Positions 44,009-53,465 of a stretch of 64,000 nt of DNA are shown here, piece by piece (within the stretch, counting starts at the first letter, position 1; each line of letters opens with the position of its first letter). The stretch lies in contig CALOCQ010000002.1 in NCBI GenBank assembly GCA_942491885.1, forward strand, positions 1,488,001 through 1,552,000. The letters are read 5' to 3'. Made by a program: the position numbers and the translations under genes. Under the pieces are notes generated by a model, which worked only from the letters and a program-made list of their open reading frames with translations, made no database searches and was not told the origin of the DNA. The stretch is from CALBPI01 sp942491885 (GTDB lineage Bacteria; Pseudomonadota; Gammaproteobacteria; Steroidobacterales; Woeseiaceae).

Positions 44009-44940
44009 GATTGGCTGGCCTCTCGAGATTTCTTGTCTTCAACGAGATTCAGGAACAACTCCTCGAGCCTGTTGGCCTTGTTACGCATGGAGTCAATGGT
44101 GATGCCCTTGTCATTGAGTGCATTGAACATGACATTCAGGTTTTGATTGCGGTTCATGACGATCTCAATATCGCCGTCTGGCCTAAGCTCAACATCGAAC
44201 TCATTGAGTATCGGCGCTGCCTGCAAGGCACTGCTCGGGCTCAGCACAAAAACTTCACGCTGCAATTTCCGCAGCAACGCATTCATGGACGTGTCTTCAA
44301 CAATCTCGCCAGCATCGATGATGGCAATATTGCGGCATAAAGATTCTGCTTCTTCAAGATAATGCGTGGTCAGGATGATTGTGGTGCCTGCCTCGTTAAT
44401 GTTCTTGAGGAAGGTCCACATGGATCGACGAATCTCAATATCGACGCCTGCAGTCGGCTCATCCAGAATCAATAGCTGTGGCTCGTGAACCAGTGCCCGC
44501 GCAATCATCAAACGCCGCTTCATACCGCCGGACAGGTTGCGGGAAATGTCATCTCGTCGATCCCAGAGTGCAAGCTGCTTCAAGTATTTTTCGGCGCGCT
44601 GCAAAGCAAGCTTGCGGGGAATGCCATAGTAGCCCGCCTGATAGATCAGCGTATTGATGACCTTATCAAACTGGTTGAGATTGATTTCCTGCGGCACCAG
44701 ACCAATGCATCGTTTGGCTGCACCAAGATCCGTATCCAGGTCGTGGCCGAACACGGACACACTGCCGCCGCTCTTGGTCACCAGCGAGGTAATGATACCA
44801 ATGGTCGTCGTCTTGCCAGCGCCATTCGGCCCAAGTAGTGCGTAGAAGTCGCCCTCTTCGACGGCAAAATTGATACCACGCAGTGCGATGGCGCCATTCG
44901 GATAGGTCTTGGTCAATTCACGGATGTTTAACGCATGCAT
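44005..44940 (-). CDS. ABC transporter ATP-binding protein, YadG-like
   Basis: A 311-residue exporter ATPase. Walker A GPNGAGKTT near residue 38, Q-loop VPQEINLNQFD, signature LSGGMKRRLMIA, Walker B LLILDEPTAGVDIEIR, and H-loop TTHYLEE. A C-terminal extension of about 80 residues has the DUF4162-like strand pattern. The downstream permease overlaps by 4 bases, a YadGH-type pair. Confidence 0.92.
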   Translation of the reverse strand: MHALNIRELTKTYPNGAIALRGINFAVEEGDFYALLGPNGAGKTTTIGIITSLVTKSGGSVSVFGHDLDTDLGAAKRCIGLVPQEINLNQFDKVINTLIYQAGYYGIPRKLALQRAEKYLKQLALWDRRDDISRNLSGGMKRRLMIARALVHEPQLLILDEPTAGVDIEIRRSMWTFLKNINEAGTTIILTTHYLEEAESLCRNIAIIDAGEIVEDTSMNALLRKLQREVFVLSPSSALQAAPILNEFDVELRPDGDIEIVMNRNQNLNVMFNALNDKGITIDSMRNKANRLEELFLNLVEDKKSREASQS

Positions 44941-44982
44941 CCGGACATTGTAGCGCGAAACCGAGCTGCAACCGTAGCCGGA

Positions 44983-45630
44983 TCAAGAAGGTGTATCAGA
45001 AGGCCTGTGCACTAACCGTGACCCAACGTGGCGAGTCTTGGTGGTGGGCAGCGTTGGCGCGATGCCACGCCGATGACGGGCGCGCGACATGATTATCTGG
45101 AGGCCGGCTGCACCCAGGCTCGCGCGTTGCAGCGCCGAAATGCCGCGGCGACGCGCCAGATCCTGCCAGAACCCCGGAACGTCAATCAGACGCGGATGAA
45201 GGCGTGCGCTAAGTGTCAGGCCGGTCAGTTCGGCTATGCCAAGTGCCGCAAGCTGCTCGCACCACGCGCGATCGGTGCCAGCAATCAATTGAGCGGCCTG
45301 CAGATCATTCCTGGCCAGTTGCCAGAGAAATCCCAGTGATAAGGTAATCAGTTCGGTGACGGCAGGATCAAACTGGTCAAGGCGAGTGCCGCCGGCAGGA
45401 TGCGTCTGCCATCCCAGAGCTCTCCGCGACAATGCGATAGAGCAGAAAATGGGCAACCGGGCCAGCCTGGCGGAGGCGCCACGTGCGCCGGTGCAGATAT
45501 CCGCGGCCAGTTCGGCGTCGACATCGTATTGCCGTGCTCGCTGGCGGACAGAATTATTTGGATAAACCGCTGATTTAACTGCAGCAATGTCGGAAAGCAA
45601 GCTCCGATTAAAGGTATTTTCAAGTCCCAT
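44983..45630 (-). CDS. FlhD-like protein with extra N-terminal region
   Basis: A 215-residue protein. Residues 93-150 align almost without gaps with the conserved part of FlhD: the start ELITLSLGFLWQLARNDLQ corresponds to the FlhD helix INLSYLLLAQRLIVQDK, followed by LAALGIAELTGLTLSARL against the FlhD stretch LAALTLPQMVKLAETNQL. This alignment is from memory of E. coli FlhD. FlhD (about 116 residues) makes the FlhD4C2 flagellar master regulator with FlhC. Residues 27-60 (ELAADICTGARGASARL) faintly recall the FlhC N terminus. A divergent FlhC-like gene begins 126 bases away, which strongly supports the match. No flagellar genes are nearby, so the target is unknown. Confidence 0.55.
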   Translation of the reverse strand: MGLENTFNRSLLSDIAAVKSAVYPNNSVRQRARQYDVDAELAADICTGARGASARLARLPIFCSIALSRRALGWQTHPAGGTRLDQFDPAVTELITLSLGFLWQLARNDLQAAQLIAGTDRAWCEQLAALGIAELTGLTLSARLHPRLIDVPGFWQDLARRRGISALQRASLGAAGLQIIMSRARHRRGIAPTLPTTKTRHVGSRLVHRPSDTPS

Positions 45631-45756
45631 CGATCACCCCTTTTTCGTTATTTGGTCTTATTTAAACATATTTACAAGTAGATACCTAACACGCTAAATT
45701 AGTCTGCAAGTTATTTATATGTTTATTTTTACTCAATAACGGTACAAAAGGACGTA
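45631..45756. promoter_or_regulatory. AT-rich divergent promoter region between the FlhD-like and FlhC-like genes
   Basis: 126 bases, clearly more AT-rich than the surroundings, with TATTTAAACATATTT and TTATTTATATG stretches. It must carry both promoters and possibly an autoregulatory operator. I see no strong palindrome. Confidence 0.5.
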
Positions 45757-46345
45757 ATGATGAATGAGCGATATGCCCGAGAACGCGCTCAGGTCGACCT
45801 GGCACTAAGCATGATTCGACATGAGGCCCGAACCAACACAATACGCAGCTGCACCGGGTTATCGGACGACCGAATACGGAAACTGTGTAGCCAATACTTT
45901 GGCGGACGCAACGGCGAGCCTGTGCGAAGGCGGCGCGGTAAGTCGCCGCAACAGGTGGCGCGATTCGTGAAAAACGCCGCACACCAGCTGGAGTCGACGA
46001 CGCTGATGCATTTGTTCCTCGTCTACGGCCTGCTCGAATACAGGATCCCGAGCCAGAAGCTATTGCCCGTGGCCGCGGCCTGACGTGGGCTATGGCGAGC
46101 ATTTTTGCCGCGCTTTTGATGCCTATCGCGTGGTCCATGAAGCCTCGATCTTCAGTTTTGAATGGGCGTGGAACCTGCTGCAGGCTTTGTCGCGTAACGA
46201 AGCATTGGCGATCACCCACTGCCGGCGCTGCGAAACAGACTATGTACATGATCGCTATGCGCTTGATTTTCACGTCTGCCCGGCCTGCGAAATTCGCACT
46301 GAACGGCGGCGGCGTCCGGGGGCGAGACAATACGTTGATAGCTGA
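45757..46345 (+). CDS. FlhC-like transcriptional regulator, frameshifted
   Basis: The N-terminal part (AQVDLALSMIRHEARTNTIRSCTGLSDDRIRKL) follows the FlhC pattern DIQLAMELI...GAR...LSRGRLIKLY. After a shift near 46080 it continues AFDAYRVVHEASIFSFEWAWNLLQAL, matching the FlhC region with AYRLY...LTRAWTLVRF. It then shows a zinc site CRRC...CPAC, equivalent to the four FlhC cysteines that bind zinc. Corrected length about 196 residues equals FlhC. FlhC binds DNA in the FlhD4C2 complex. The divergent neighbour is FlhD-like. In enterobacteria flhDC is one operon; here the two are divergent and no flagellar operon is present. The frameshift is probably a sequence error. Confidence 0.7.
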
Positions 46346-46427
46346 CAGAGGTACTTAGGATTGGCGAATTGGCATACACTCTCGTCAGCGGCCAAGGCCG
46401 CAATACTTATAAAAAGGGAGAATAATT

Positions 46428-46823
46428 ATGTTTGCAGAGTTTAAAAAATTCGCCATGCGCGGCAATGTTGTCGATATGGCGGTCGGTATTATCATTGGCG
46501 CAGCATTTGGCAAGATTGTCAGCTCGTTTGTGAAAGATGTGATCATGCCGCCAATTGGCATGCTGACCGGTGGCGTCGACTTCGGCGACCTGGCAGCCAA
46601 GATTGGTGAAACCGCAGAAGGCGAGCCGATCCTTATTGCCTACGGCCAGTTCATCAATACGGTCATCGATTTTGTGATTGTTGCTTTCGCCATTTTCATG
46701 GCCATCAAGGTTATGAACAAGATGAAGAAGGAAGAGGAAGAGGCGCCAGCGGCCCCGCCAGAGCCTTCAGCAGAAGAAAAGCTGCTAACCGAGATTCGCG
46801 ATCTGCTGCAAAAGCAGAACTAG
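46428..46823 (+). CDS. mscL: Large-conductance mechanosensitive channel MscL
   Basis: A 131-residue inner-membrane channel that opens on hypo-osmotic shock. First helix: MFAEFKKFAMRGNVVDMAVGIIIGAAFGKIVSSFVKDVIMPPIGML with the N-terminal amphipathic FKKFAMRGN. Second helix: FINTVIDFVIVAFAIFMAIKVMNKM. The cytoplasmic bundle ends PSAEEKLLTEIRDLL. The ribosome site GGGAG is 8 bases upstream, and a terminator follows. Confidence 0.97.
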   Translation: MFAEFKKFAMRGNVVDMAVGIIIGAAFGKIVSSFVKDVIMPPIGMLTGGVDFGDLAAKIGETAEGEPILIAYGQFINTVIDFVIVAFAIFMAIKVMNKMKKEEEEAPAAPPEPSAEEKLLTEIRDLLQKQN

Positions 46824-46848
46824 GCAAAACTCGTTTAGCCATCGTAAG

Positions 46849-46887
46849 CGCGGTGCCGGCAGCAACCGGTGCCGCGCTTATTTTGGT
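46849..46887 (+). terminator. Terminator after mscL
   Basis: GCGCGGTGCCGG pairs with CCGGTGCCGCGC around a short CAGCAA loop, with a small TG/TG internal mismatch, and is followed by TTATTTTGG. It lies 26 bases past mscL and just before the next gene. Confidence 0.65.
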
Positions 46888-46910
46888 TTGGAATCAGGAG
46901 CGCAAGAGTT

Positions 46911-47675
46911 ATGTGCCTGGTAATGCTCGGTTGGCAACGCAGTGTCGACTACCCTGTCATCATCGGCGCCAATCGCGATGAACGCTTTGACCGGCCATCG
47001 TCGCCAATTGGCTGGTGGGAAGATCACAGCGATATTCTGGCAGGGCGCGATCTCACTGCCGGCGGCACCTGGCTGGGCATCAGTCGCAATGGCCGATTCG
47101 GCATCATTACCAATTTCCGTGATCCCAAACCAATGCCCGCGCTAAGAAGCCGCGGCGAGCTGATCACACGCTGGCTAAGCAGCGACATCAGTGCTGCGAA
47201 TTTTCAGCGCCAGCTGGAAACAGACGAATCGACCTATGCCGGCTATAACCTGTTGTACGGCGATCTGGAAGGCTTGCACTACTTCTCAAACCGCAATACG
47301 CAAACCGGTGCACTTGTGCCAAACAGCTACGCGCTAAGTAATGCCGTGCTCGACACGCCATGGCCAAAAGTCGTCGGCGCCCGGGCACATCTGGATACGC
47401 TAATCGCCAGCAAGCAGCTACACCCCGCGCATTTCATGACGTTCTTGCAAAGCCAGACGCCAGCGCCGGATAGAGACCTGCCGGAAACAAACCTGCCTCT
47501 GGAGCAGCGCCGGCTGCTATCTGCACCGTTTATCGTCGGCGAGCGCTATGGCACACGTTGCTCAACGGTCGTCACCATTGACAGGCATGGTCGGGTTGCG
47601 ATGCATGAGCAACACTACGCACCTCTGGGCCAACGCACCGAACAATTCGACATTGAGTTTCAGTTAGGCAGCTAG
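46911..47675 (+). CDS. NRDE-family (TANGO2-like) protein
   Basis: A 254-residue protein of the NRDE/TANGO2 family. It begins MCLVMLGWQ with Cys2, thought to be an N-terminal nucleophile after Met removal, then IGANRDERFDRP with the NRDE signature, GGTWLGIS and FGIITNFRDP. In animals TANGO2 is linked to lipid and heme handling; bacterial roles are unclear. The start ATG 46911 is set by Cys2. The end overlaps the convergent esterase stop by 4 bases. Confidence 0.88.
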   Translation: MCLVMLGWQRSVDYPVIIGANRDERFDRPSSPIGWWEDHSDILAGRDLTAGGTWLGISRNGRFGIITNFRDPKPMPALRSRGELITRWLSSDISAANFQRQLETDESTYAGYNLLYGDLEGLHYFSNRNTQTGALVPNSYALSNAVLDTPWPKVVGARAHLDTLIASKQLHPAHFMTFLQSQTPAPDRDLPETNLPLEQRRLLSAPFIVGERYGTRCSTVVTIDRHGRVAMHEQHYAPLGQRTEQFDIEFQLGS

Positions 47676-48344
47676 GCCTGACCACTCGATCCAAGACGCG
47701 CCAGTAGCCAGTCCCGCATCAGAACGATCTCTTCCATGCAGACAGAGTGCGGCATGGGATATTCCTGCCACTGCACCTGATAGCCAAGCGCCTGCATGAA
47801 TTCGCAAGAGCTGCGTCCAAGCTGCATAGGCAGCACTGGATCCTGGCTTCCATGCACCATCAGTATGGGCAACGACGACTGTCGCGACGCATGTTCCAGC
47901 GCCACCGTCTCGGTCATTGGCAGATAGGTCGACAAAGCAATAATGCCGCCGAGTGGGCCGTCATGGCGCAAACCGGCGAACAAGGCGATCGCACCACCCT
48001 GTGAGAAGCCCGCCAGGAAAATGCGCTGAGGCTCTATGCCCAATGCAATCTGCTGCTGCACCAGATCCATTAGGAATGCCGCACTGCTGCGGATACCGGC
48101 CTCGTCCGCCTTAGCCTGCCGATCGAGGGCCAGAATATCGAACCAGGCCGGCATCGACATACCGCCATTAATCGTCACCGGACGTGATGGGGCATGCGGA
48201 AAGACGAACCGCACGGCCGCGCTGTCAGGCAAGTTCATCTCGCGAACAATTGGCTCGAAATCATGGCCGTCGGCACCCAGCCCATGCAATAGAATAACGG
48301 CCGCGTCGGGATGGCAGCGGTTTCGATAACAGCAGGATCAGGCA
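47672..48344 (-). CDS. Carboxylesterase/phospholipase (alpha/beta hydrolase), frameshifted
   Basis: Cytosolic esterase of the EstB/acyl-protein thioesterase type. It begins MPDPAVIETAA at 48344 and, after a one-base shift near 48300, reads VILLHGLGADGHDFEPI. The nucleophile is in LAGFSQGGAIAL, Asp in VHGSQDPVLPM, and His in PMPHSVCMEE. The corrected length of about 224 residues is normal for the family. It acts on short acyl esters or lysophospholipids; the exact substrate is unknown. It converges with the NRDE gene. Confidence 0.85.
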
Positions 48345-48395
48345 TAGGTGGGCTCCAATAAATTCCGGCGCAGCATAACGCATTTCGCGTTGCAT

Positions 48396-48433
48396 TATTA
48401 TGCGCATTTAATTAAGTTATGCGCAAATTATCC
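48396..48433 (+). promoter_or_regulatory. Candidate ArgR operator before argR
   Basis: TTATGCGCA occurs twice, at 48398-48406 and 48417-48425, 19 bases apart, in an AT-rich stretch just before the argR start. ArgR hexamers bind pairs of 18-bp boxes about 3 bases apart, so a 19-21-base period fits. The sequence differs from the E. coli box, as expected for a diverged ArgR. It would autoregulate the whole arg cluster. Confidence 0.45.
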
Positions 48434-48435
48434 GA

Positions 48436-48903
48436 ATGAGTGTCATGCCAGCAGAAAACAGTCAACAAGAAGCCCGACGCGCGCTGATCCGTGCCTTGCT
48501 GCGTGAGCGCTCGATTCGCACGCAGGCCGAGCTTGCGCGCCAGCTTCAGGCATTGGGGCATCTGGTCACACAGTCCAGTGTCAGCCGTGATCTGCGTGAG
48601 ATGCGGGTCATCAAGGATCCCAGCGGCTACAAGCTCAGCGAGACCATCACCGATCAACCGGACGAATCAACCTTGGGCTTCGTGCGCTCGGTGGCACCCG
48701 CCGGTGCACATCTGGTCGTCGTACACACCGCCATAGGCGCGGCGCAGCGCGTCGCCCTGGAACTGGATCGCAGCGACTGGCCGGAGATCATCGGCACGAT
48801 CTCAGGTGACGACACCATTTTCATCGCAACCAGCGGACATGCAGCCAATCGCAGGCTAACCGCCAGATTTAACACCACACCCTCGGAATCTAGACATGAC
48901 TAA
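48436..48903 (+). CDS. argR: Arginine repressor
   Basis: A 155-residue ArgR. The N-terminal winged helix has RRALIRALLRERSIRTQAELARQLQALGHLVTQSSVSRDLREMRVIK with the SSVSRDL recognition helix. The C-terminal domain (LGFVRSVAPAGAHLVVVHTAIGAAQRVALELD, EIIGTISGDDTIFIAT) holds the arginine-binding GDDT motif and hexamer contacts. It is the first gene of the cluster and overlaps argG by 8 bases, so the repressor is co-transcribed with its target genes. Confidence 0.93.
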   Translation: MSVMPAENSQQEARRALIRALLRERSIRTQAELARQLQALGHLVTQSSVSRDLREMRVIKDPSGYKLSETITDQPDESTLGFVRSVAPAGAHLVVVHTAIGAAQRVALELDRSDWPEIIGTISGDDTIFIATSGHAANRRLTARFNTTPSESRHD

Positions 48904-50137
48904 AGACCAATCCCCCATACTGCTCGCCTACTCTGGCGGACTGGACACGTCATTCTGTATTCCGTGGTTGGCCGAGCACTACCAGCGGCCGGTAATCACG
49001 GTCACGGTCAATACCGGCGGCATCGACGCAGCCGCGGCGCAAGACCTGAAAGAACGGGCGCTCGCACTCGGCGCCATCGAGCACCACCTGATCGACGCCC
49101 AAAGCGCCTTTTTCGATGACGTGTTGCGCTTTCTGATTGCCGGCAATGTGAAACGCGGCCAAATGTATCCGCTGTGCGTTGGCGCGGAGCGCGGCGTGCA
49201 GGCCAGTGTCATGGCCAATGTCGCCAACCAGAGCGGCGCCACGCATATCGCTCACGGCTGCACGGCGGCAGGCAATGATCAGGTGCGCTTCGAAGTAGCA
49301 CTGGCTGCTCTGGCGCCAGACGCCGAAGTGCTGGCGCCCGTGCGCGACAATAGCTGGGCTCGCGAAGACCAGCTGCAATACCTCAAATCACGCGACCTGC
49401 CGCTGCCGCCGGCCGGCAGTGATTATTCCATCAACCGCGGCCTGTGGGGCGTAACCATTGGCGGGCGCGAAACGCTAACCAGCGCCGCCAGCATTCCGGA
49501 ATCGGCATGGGTGTTGTCAAAGGGCGTCATGAACGAGCCGGCCGCCGGCGAAACGCATTCGGTAACTTTCGAAAACGGCATTCCGACCGCGCTCGACGGC
49601 GCGGTCATGAAACCCGTAGCGCTCATCGATGCGCTGCAATTGCTTGGCGCCAGGTTTGCCATTGGCCGCGGCATTCATGTGGGTGACACAATCCTCGGCA
49701 CCAAAGGCCGTGTCGCATTCGAAGCACCCGCCGCCGAAATTCTGATCGAGGCGCACAGAGAACTTGAGAAGCTGACACTGAGCGCCGTGCAACTGCGCGT
49801 CAAAGAACAACTCTCGCTGACTTACGGAGACCTTGTGCACGAAGGCAAACAGCTCGATCCTGCCTGTCGCGATATCGAGGCGCTGCTGGCGTCCTCGCAA
49901 CAACATGTATCGGGCACAGTCACATTTGATCTTGCCGCCGGCAGCCTGTTCGTCACCGGCGTGGACGCCAAGCGTTCACTGCTCGCGGCAACCAAAGGCG
50001 TTTACGGCGAAGCTGCCGGGGAGTGGACGCCAGCCGACGCGCTTGGCTTTGCGCGCGTGTTGGCTTTACCCGGCATCCTGCAGCAACGCGCGCGGCAGGC
50101 AATCATGAACGTCAGTCGCTCAGTGACAAGTCGATAA
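48896..50137 (+). CDS. argG: Argininosuccinate synthase
   Basis: A 413-residue enzyme that joins citrulline and aspartate with ATP. ATP loop LLAYSGGLDTSFCIPWL at residue 9, then ATHIAHGCTAAGNDQVRFE, LPLPPAGSDYSINRGLWGV and ETHSVTFENGIPTAL. The shorter form and SGGLDTSFC motif are of the Xanthomonas/Bacteroidetes-like branch rather than enterobacterial. The frame is intact; it is the last clean gene before the frameshift-rich stretch. Confidence 0.92.
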   Translation: MTKDQSPILLAYSGGLDTSFCIPWLAEHYQRPVITVTVNTGGIDAAAAQDLKERALALGAIEHHLIDAQSAFFDDVLRFLIAGNVKRGQMYPLCVGAERGVQASVMANVANQSGATHIAHGCTAAGNDQVRFEVALAALAPDAEVLAPVRDNSWAREDQLQYLKSRDLPLPPAGSDYSINRGLWGVTIGGRETLTSAASIPESAWVLSKGVMNEPAAGETHSVTFENGIPTALDGAVMKPVALIDALQLLGARFAIGRGIHVGDTILGTKGRVAFEAPAAEILIEAHRELEKLTLSAVQLRVKEQLSLTYGDLVHEGKQLDPACRDIEALLASSQQHVSGTVTFDLAAGSLFVTGVDAKRSLLAATKGVYGEAAGEWTPADALGFARVLALPGILQQRARQAIMNVSRSVTSR

Positions 50138-50139
50138 AA

Positions 50140-51183
50140 TTGCCTCGCTCGCCAGTCTCCAAAACCTCAGCCGTGAGCTGCGGCTGACCGACGACATCCT
50201 GTGCGAGGAAGGCGTGTTGGTGGCCGTTGAGATCCTCACCAACAAAGTCCGCTACAACACGCTGGAACTGACCAGCGGCCGCATGGCCAAGGTCGTCAAG
50301 CAGGGCGACATCGTGGTGGGCGCGCTCGGTCATCGCAAGGCGCTGTTCGGCTACTCCGGATCACCTGCCGACCAACTCGTAAGCCGGGCGACATCGTTCA
50401 GATGCTGAACATCGGCGGCGTGCTGGGTACTGCGACTCGGTCAATGCCGACCTTGGTCCGCCCTTCGACTGCAAGGTGCTCGGCATGGTGCTCGACTTTC
50501 CTTATCTGGGCGAGCGCATTGGCGTGGCTGCACGTGCTGGCGAAAAACCGCTACCGGAATACGCTGCTGGAATACTCACGGCGTGCCGGTCGTGGCGCTG
50601 GCCGGGCACCTGCATGGAAGCCGGCAAGACGGCGGCGGCCTGCGCCATTGTCAGCCGCCTGCGTGCCAACGCGGTCTGCGTGTTGCCGCCTGCAAGGCCA
50701 CCGGCGTATCGCTCCGGCGCGACATTCTCGCCATGGAAGATGCCGGCGCGCGCAACACGCTGATCTTCACCGATTTCGGCGTCATGACGACCACGCGCGA
50801 CAATGGTCCGGCAGTGACGCGCACGATGCTCACCGAACTGTCTGCGCGCGCAAGCCGGATGTCATCGTGTTCGAGCTGGGCGATGGCATGCTGGGCACGT
50901 ACGGCGTGGACGCCATCCTGCAGGACGATCAGGTTCGCGCGGCGCTCACCGGCGTGGTGCTGTGCGCCAACGATCCGGTCGCGGCCTGGGGCGGCGTGGA
51001 GATTCTTGCGCGAAGACTTACGATCATCGAGCCCGCGGTTTGTCACCGGGCCCGGCCACCGACAACGCGGTGGGCGTCGATCATCCAGGAAAGCTCAACA
51101 AGGTGTCGCTGGTCATCAACGCCATTGACCGATGCGGTTGCGCTGGGCGATGCCGTGTTGCCGAGCTCGCTGGAACGAGATAA
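50140..51183 (+). CDS. P-loop protein of unknown function in the arg cluster, frameshifted
   Basis: Between argG and argC lies a protein of about 345 residues, visible after correcting several shifts (near 50380, 50440, 50580, 50680 and later). The N-terminal domain reads LRLTDDILCEEGVLVAVEI, RYNTLELTSGRMAKVV, DIVVGALGHRKALFGYSG and GDIVQMLNIGGVLG. The second domain has a Walker A, VALAGTCMEAGKTAAACAIV, then VFELGDGMLGTYGVDAIL and GVVLCANDPVAAWGGV. The layout recalls DUF1611 and BioD/MobB-like P-loop proteins. No clear start codon is seen near 50140. The cluster has no visible N-acetylglutamate synthase, and a DUF1611 protein (DgcN) is reported as a glutamate N-acetyltransferase, so a link is possible but unproven. 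Confidence 0.55.
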
Positions 51184-51184
51184 A

Positions 51185-52255
51185 ATGAGCGACACCCAGA
51201 CATTCCGGTCATCGTTCTTGGCGGCACCGGTTACGTGGCCGGCGAACTGCTGCGCCTGTTGCCGGCCACCCGAACCTGGAGCTGGCGGGCAGTGCCGATC
51301 TCGGAGAGCCAGGCGGGCGAACTGGATCAAGTCGTTTCCGCACCTTGGCCGGCGCTTGGCGACCCGGCTTTCAGCACCACCTCGCAGAGCTCGCGCCAAC
51401 ATCGCACGCGGCTGGCGTTTTTTCGGCAGCGCCGCACGGCGCTCAGCAGCGGCCATCGCCGCGTGCTCAAGGCGGCGAAAGCCGGGACGCAGCCGCATTC
51501 GTGGTCGATGCCTCCGCCGATTTTCGCTTGCAGGACCCGGCGCAATACGCGCAAATCTATGGCCAGGCGCACGGCGCACCGCAACTGCTTGAGCATTTTT
51601 GTTCAGCCCTGCCGGAGCACACGAGCGCCGTGCAAACAAAACACGTCGGTCATCCCGGTTGTTTCGCAACGGCCATGCTGCTGGCCAGCGTGCCGCTGCT
51701 GAAGCCTGGGCTGTCACCGACGGCACGCTCTTCGCCAGCGGTGTCACCGGCAGCACCGGCTCCGGGCAAGCGCCTACCGCCAGGCACGCATCATCCCGGA
51801 GCGCCACAGCAACCTGTACGCCTACAAGCCGCTGGCCCATCGGCATGCGCCGGAGGTGGTCGAGCATGCGCGCGGCGAGCACGGTGTGCAAGCCGACGTT
51901 GCGCTTCGTGCCGCATTCCGGTCCGTTTGCGCGCGGCATTCACATGCACGGTGCAGGCCGTCTTGAAAAACCGGTCGATGCAAGCAGCAGCTGCAAGGCG
52001 ATCTGCGAGGATTACTACAACGACGCACCATTCGTGCAGGTGGTGGATGGCATGCCGCAACTCAAGGACGTGGTCGGCAGCAACTACGCGCATATCGGCG
52101 TCGCCAGTGACGGACAGTCGCCGTGGTGTGCGTTGTTATCGACAAACTTACTAAGGGCGCGGCGGGCGGTGCGTGCAGTGGATGAATCGCCTGCTCGGCC
52201 TGCCCGAAACACTGGCCTGGACACACCCGCGGCCGGGCTGGACCTGAGCTCATGA
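51185..52255 (+). CDS. argC: N-acetyl-gamma-glutamyl-phosphate reductase, frameshifted
   Basis: NADPH-dependent reductase, third step to ornithine. It starts MSDTQT and, after a shift, reads PVIVLGGTGYVAGELLRLLP with the NADP loop. FVVDASADFRLQD and the active cysteine motif HPGCFATAMLL follow, then GVTGSTGSG, and later HMHGAGRL and YYNDAPFVQVVDGMPQLKDVVGSNYAHIGVAS. The corrected length of about 335-355 residues is normal. Its stop overlaps the argD start as ATGA. At least four shifts are needed. Confidence 0.85.
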
Positions 52256-53465
52256 CGACCAAGACGCACAAATGCAGACAGCGATACAACGCAGCAGGAG
52301 AGCAACACCTGCTGCCGGTCTACCCGCAACTATCCGACTTGGAACCTGTGCCGCGAAGGCGTCTGGCTCATTGCCGCGATGACAATCAAGGTGCTCGACC
52401 TGTACGGCGGCCATGCCGTGGCGGCACTGGGCTACGGCCATCCGGCCTGATGCAAACGCTGGCAACAGGCCCAGACGCTGCTGTTCCAGAGCAATGCCGT
52501 GGCGCTGGAAGTGCGCGCGCGGGCTGCCGACAAGCTGGTCAATTTTGCGCCGGACCATCTTGAAAGCCGTTTTTCGTCAACAGCGGCGCCGAGGCCAACG
52601 AGAATGCGCTGCGCATTGCGCTTTTTGGCACACCGGCCGCAGCAAAGTCGTCGCGATTGAGCATGGGTTTCACGGCCGCACGGCTGCCGCGGGCGCGGTG
52701 ACCTGGGGCGCAAAGAACGCTGGTATGCCTTTCCGCAGACGCCTTTCGACTGTGGATTTCATTGCCGCGTGACGATGTCGCTGCAGCCATTAACGCATGA
52801 CGATGGAAACACGGCTGCAGTGATTGTCGAACCGGTGCAGGGTGTTGCCGGCGCATCCGATCTGGAGCCCGAGTTTCTGCAGGCAATTGCCGCAAGCGCT
52901 GCGCGCCAGCCGGCGCGCTGTTGATTGCCGACGAAGTGCAGAGCGGGATGGGCCGCTGCGGCGCACCGTTCGCGATCGAACTGCTATGGCGTGCAGCCGG
53001 ACATTCTTACCACGCCAAGTCACTGGGTGGCGGGCTTCCCGTGTGCGGCGCGCAGTGCTGACCGCGGATGCGGCCTAGCCGAGGTCTGCCAGTTCGGTGA
53101 TCTGGGCACCACGTTCGGCGGCGGCCCACTGGCCTGCGCGGTGATTAGCACGGTGCTGGACGTCATCACGCGGAAGGACCTGCTCGCCAATGCACCGAGC
53201 GCGTCGCGCACGATTCGCGAGACTGCATCGGTCGGCCCGGTGAAGGCCGTGCAGGGCGAGGGCTGCTGCTCGGCCTGGTCTGCGAGCCTCCGGCAAAGGA
53301 CCGTGCGAGACTCGCTGCTCAGCAAAGGACATCCTGACCGGCAGCAGCAGCGACCCGCACGTATTGCGGCTGCTGCCGCCACTGTTTATTGCAACGAGTG
53401 AAGAGCAAATGACAGGCTATGCGCGCACCCTCAAGACACTCAACGAGCCCGATGTTGTGAATGAC
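52252..53465 (+). CDS. argD: Acetylornithine aminotransferase, frameshifted
   Basis: Class III PLP aminotransferase for N-acetylglutamate semialdehyde. Across frames: EHLLPVYPQLSDL, VLDLYGGHAVAALGYGHPA, FVNSGAEANENALRIAL, HGFHGRTAAAGAVTWG, VIVEPVQGVAGASDLEPEFL, LLIADEVQSGMGRCGAPFAIE, the PLP-lysine region near YGVQPDILT, and GDLGTTFGGGPLACAV. These are hallmarks of ArgD/AstC proteins. Many shifts are spread over the gene. It lies between argC and the carbamoyltransferase. Confidence 0.85.

Noticed and set aside
51043..51939. A 298-codon minus-strand frame
   Set aside because: Antisense to argC, which carries HPGCFATA and the NADP loop on the plus strand.
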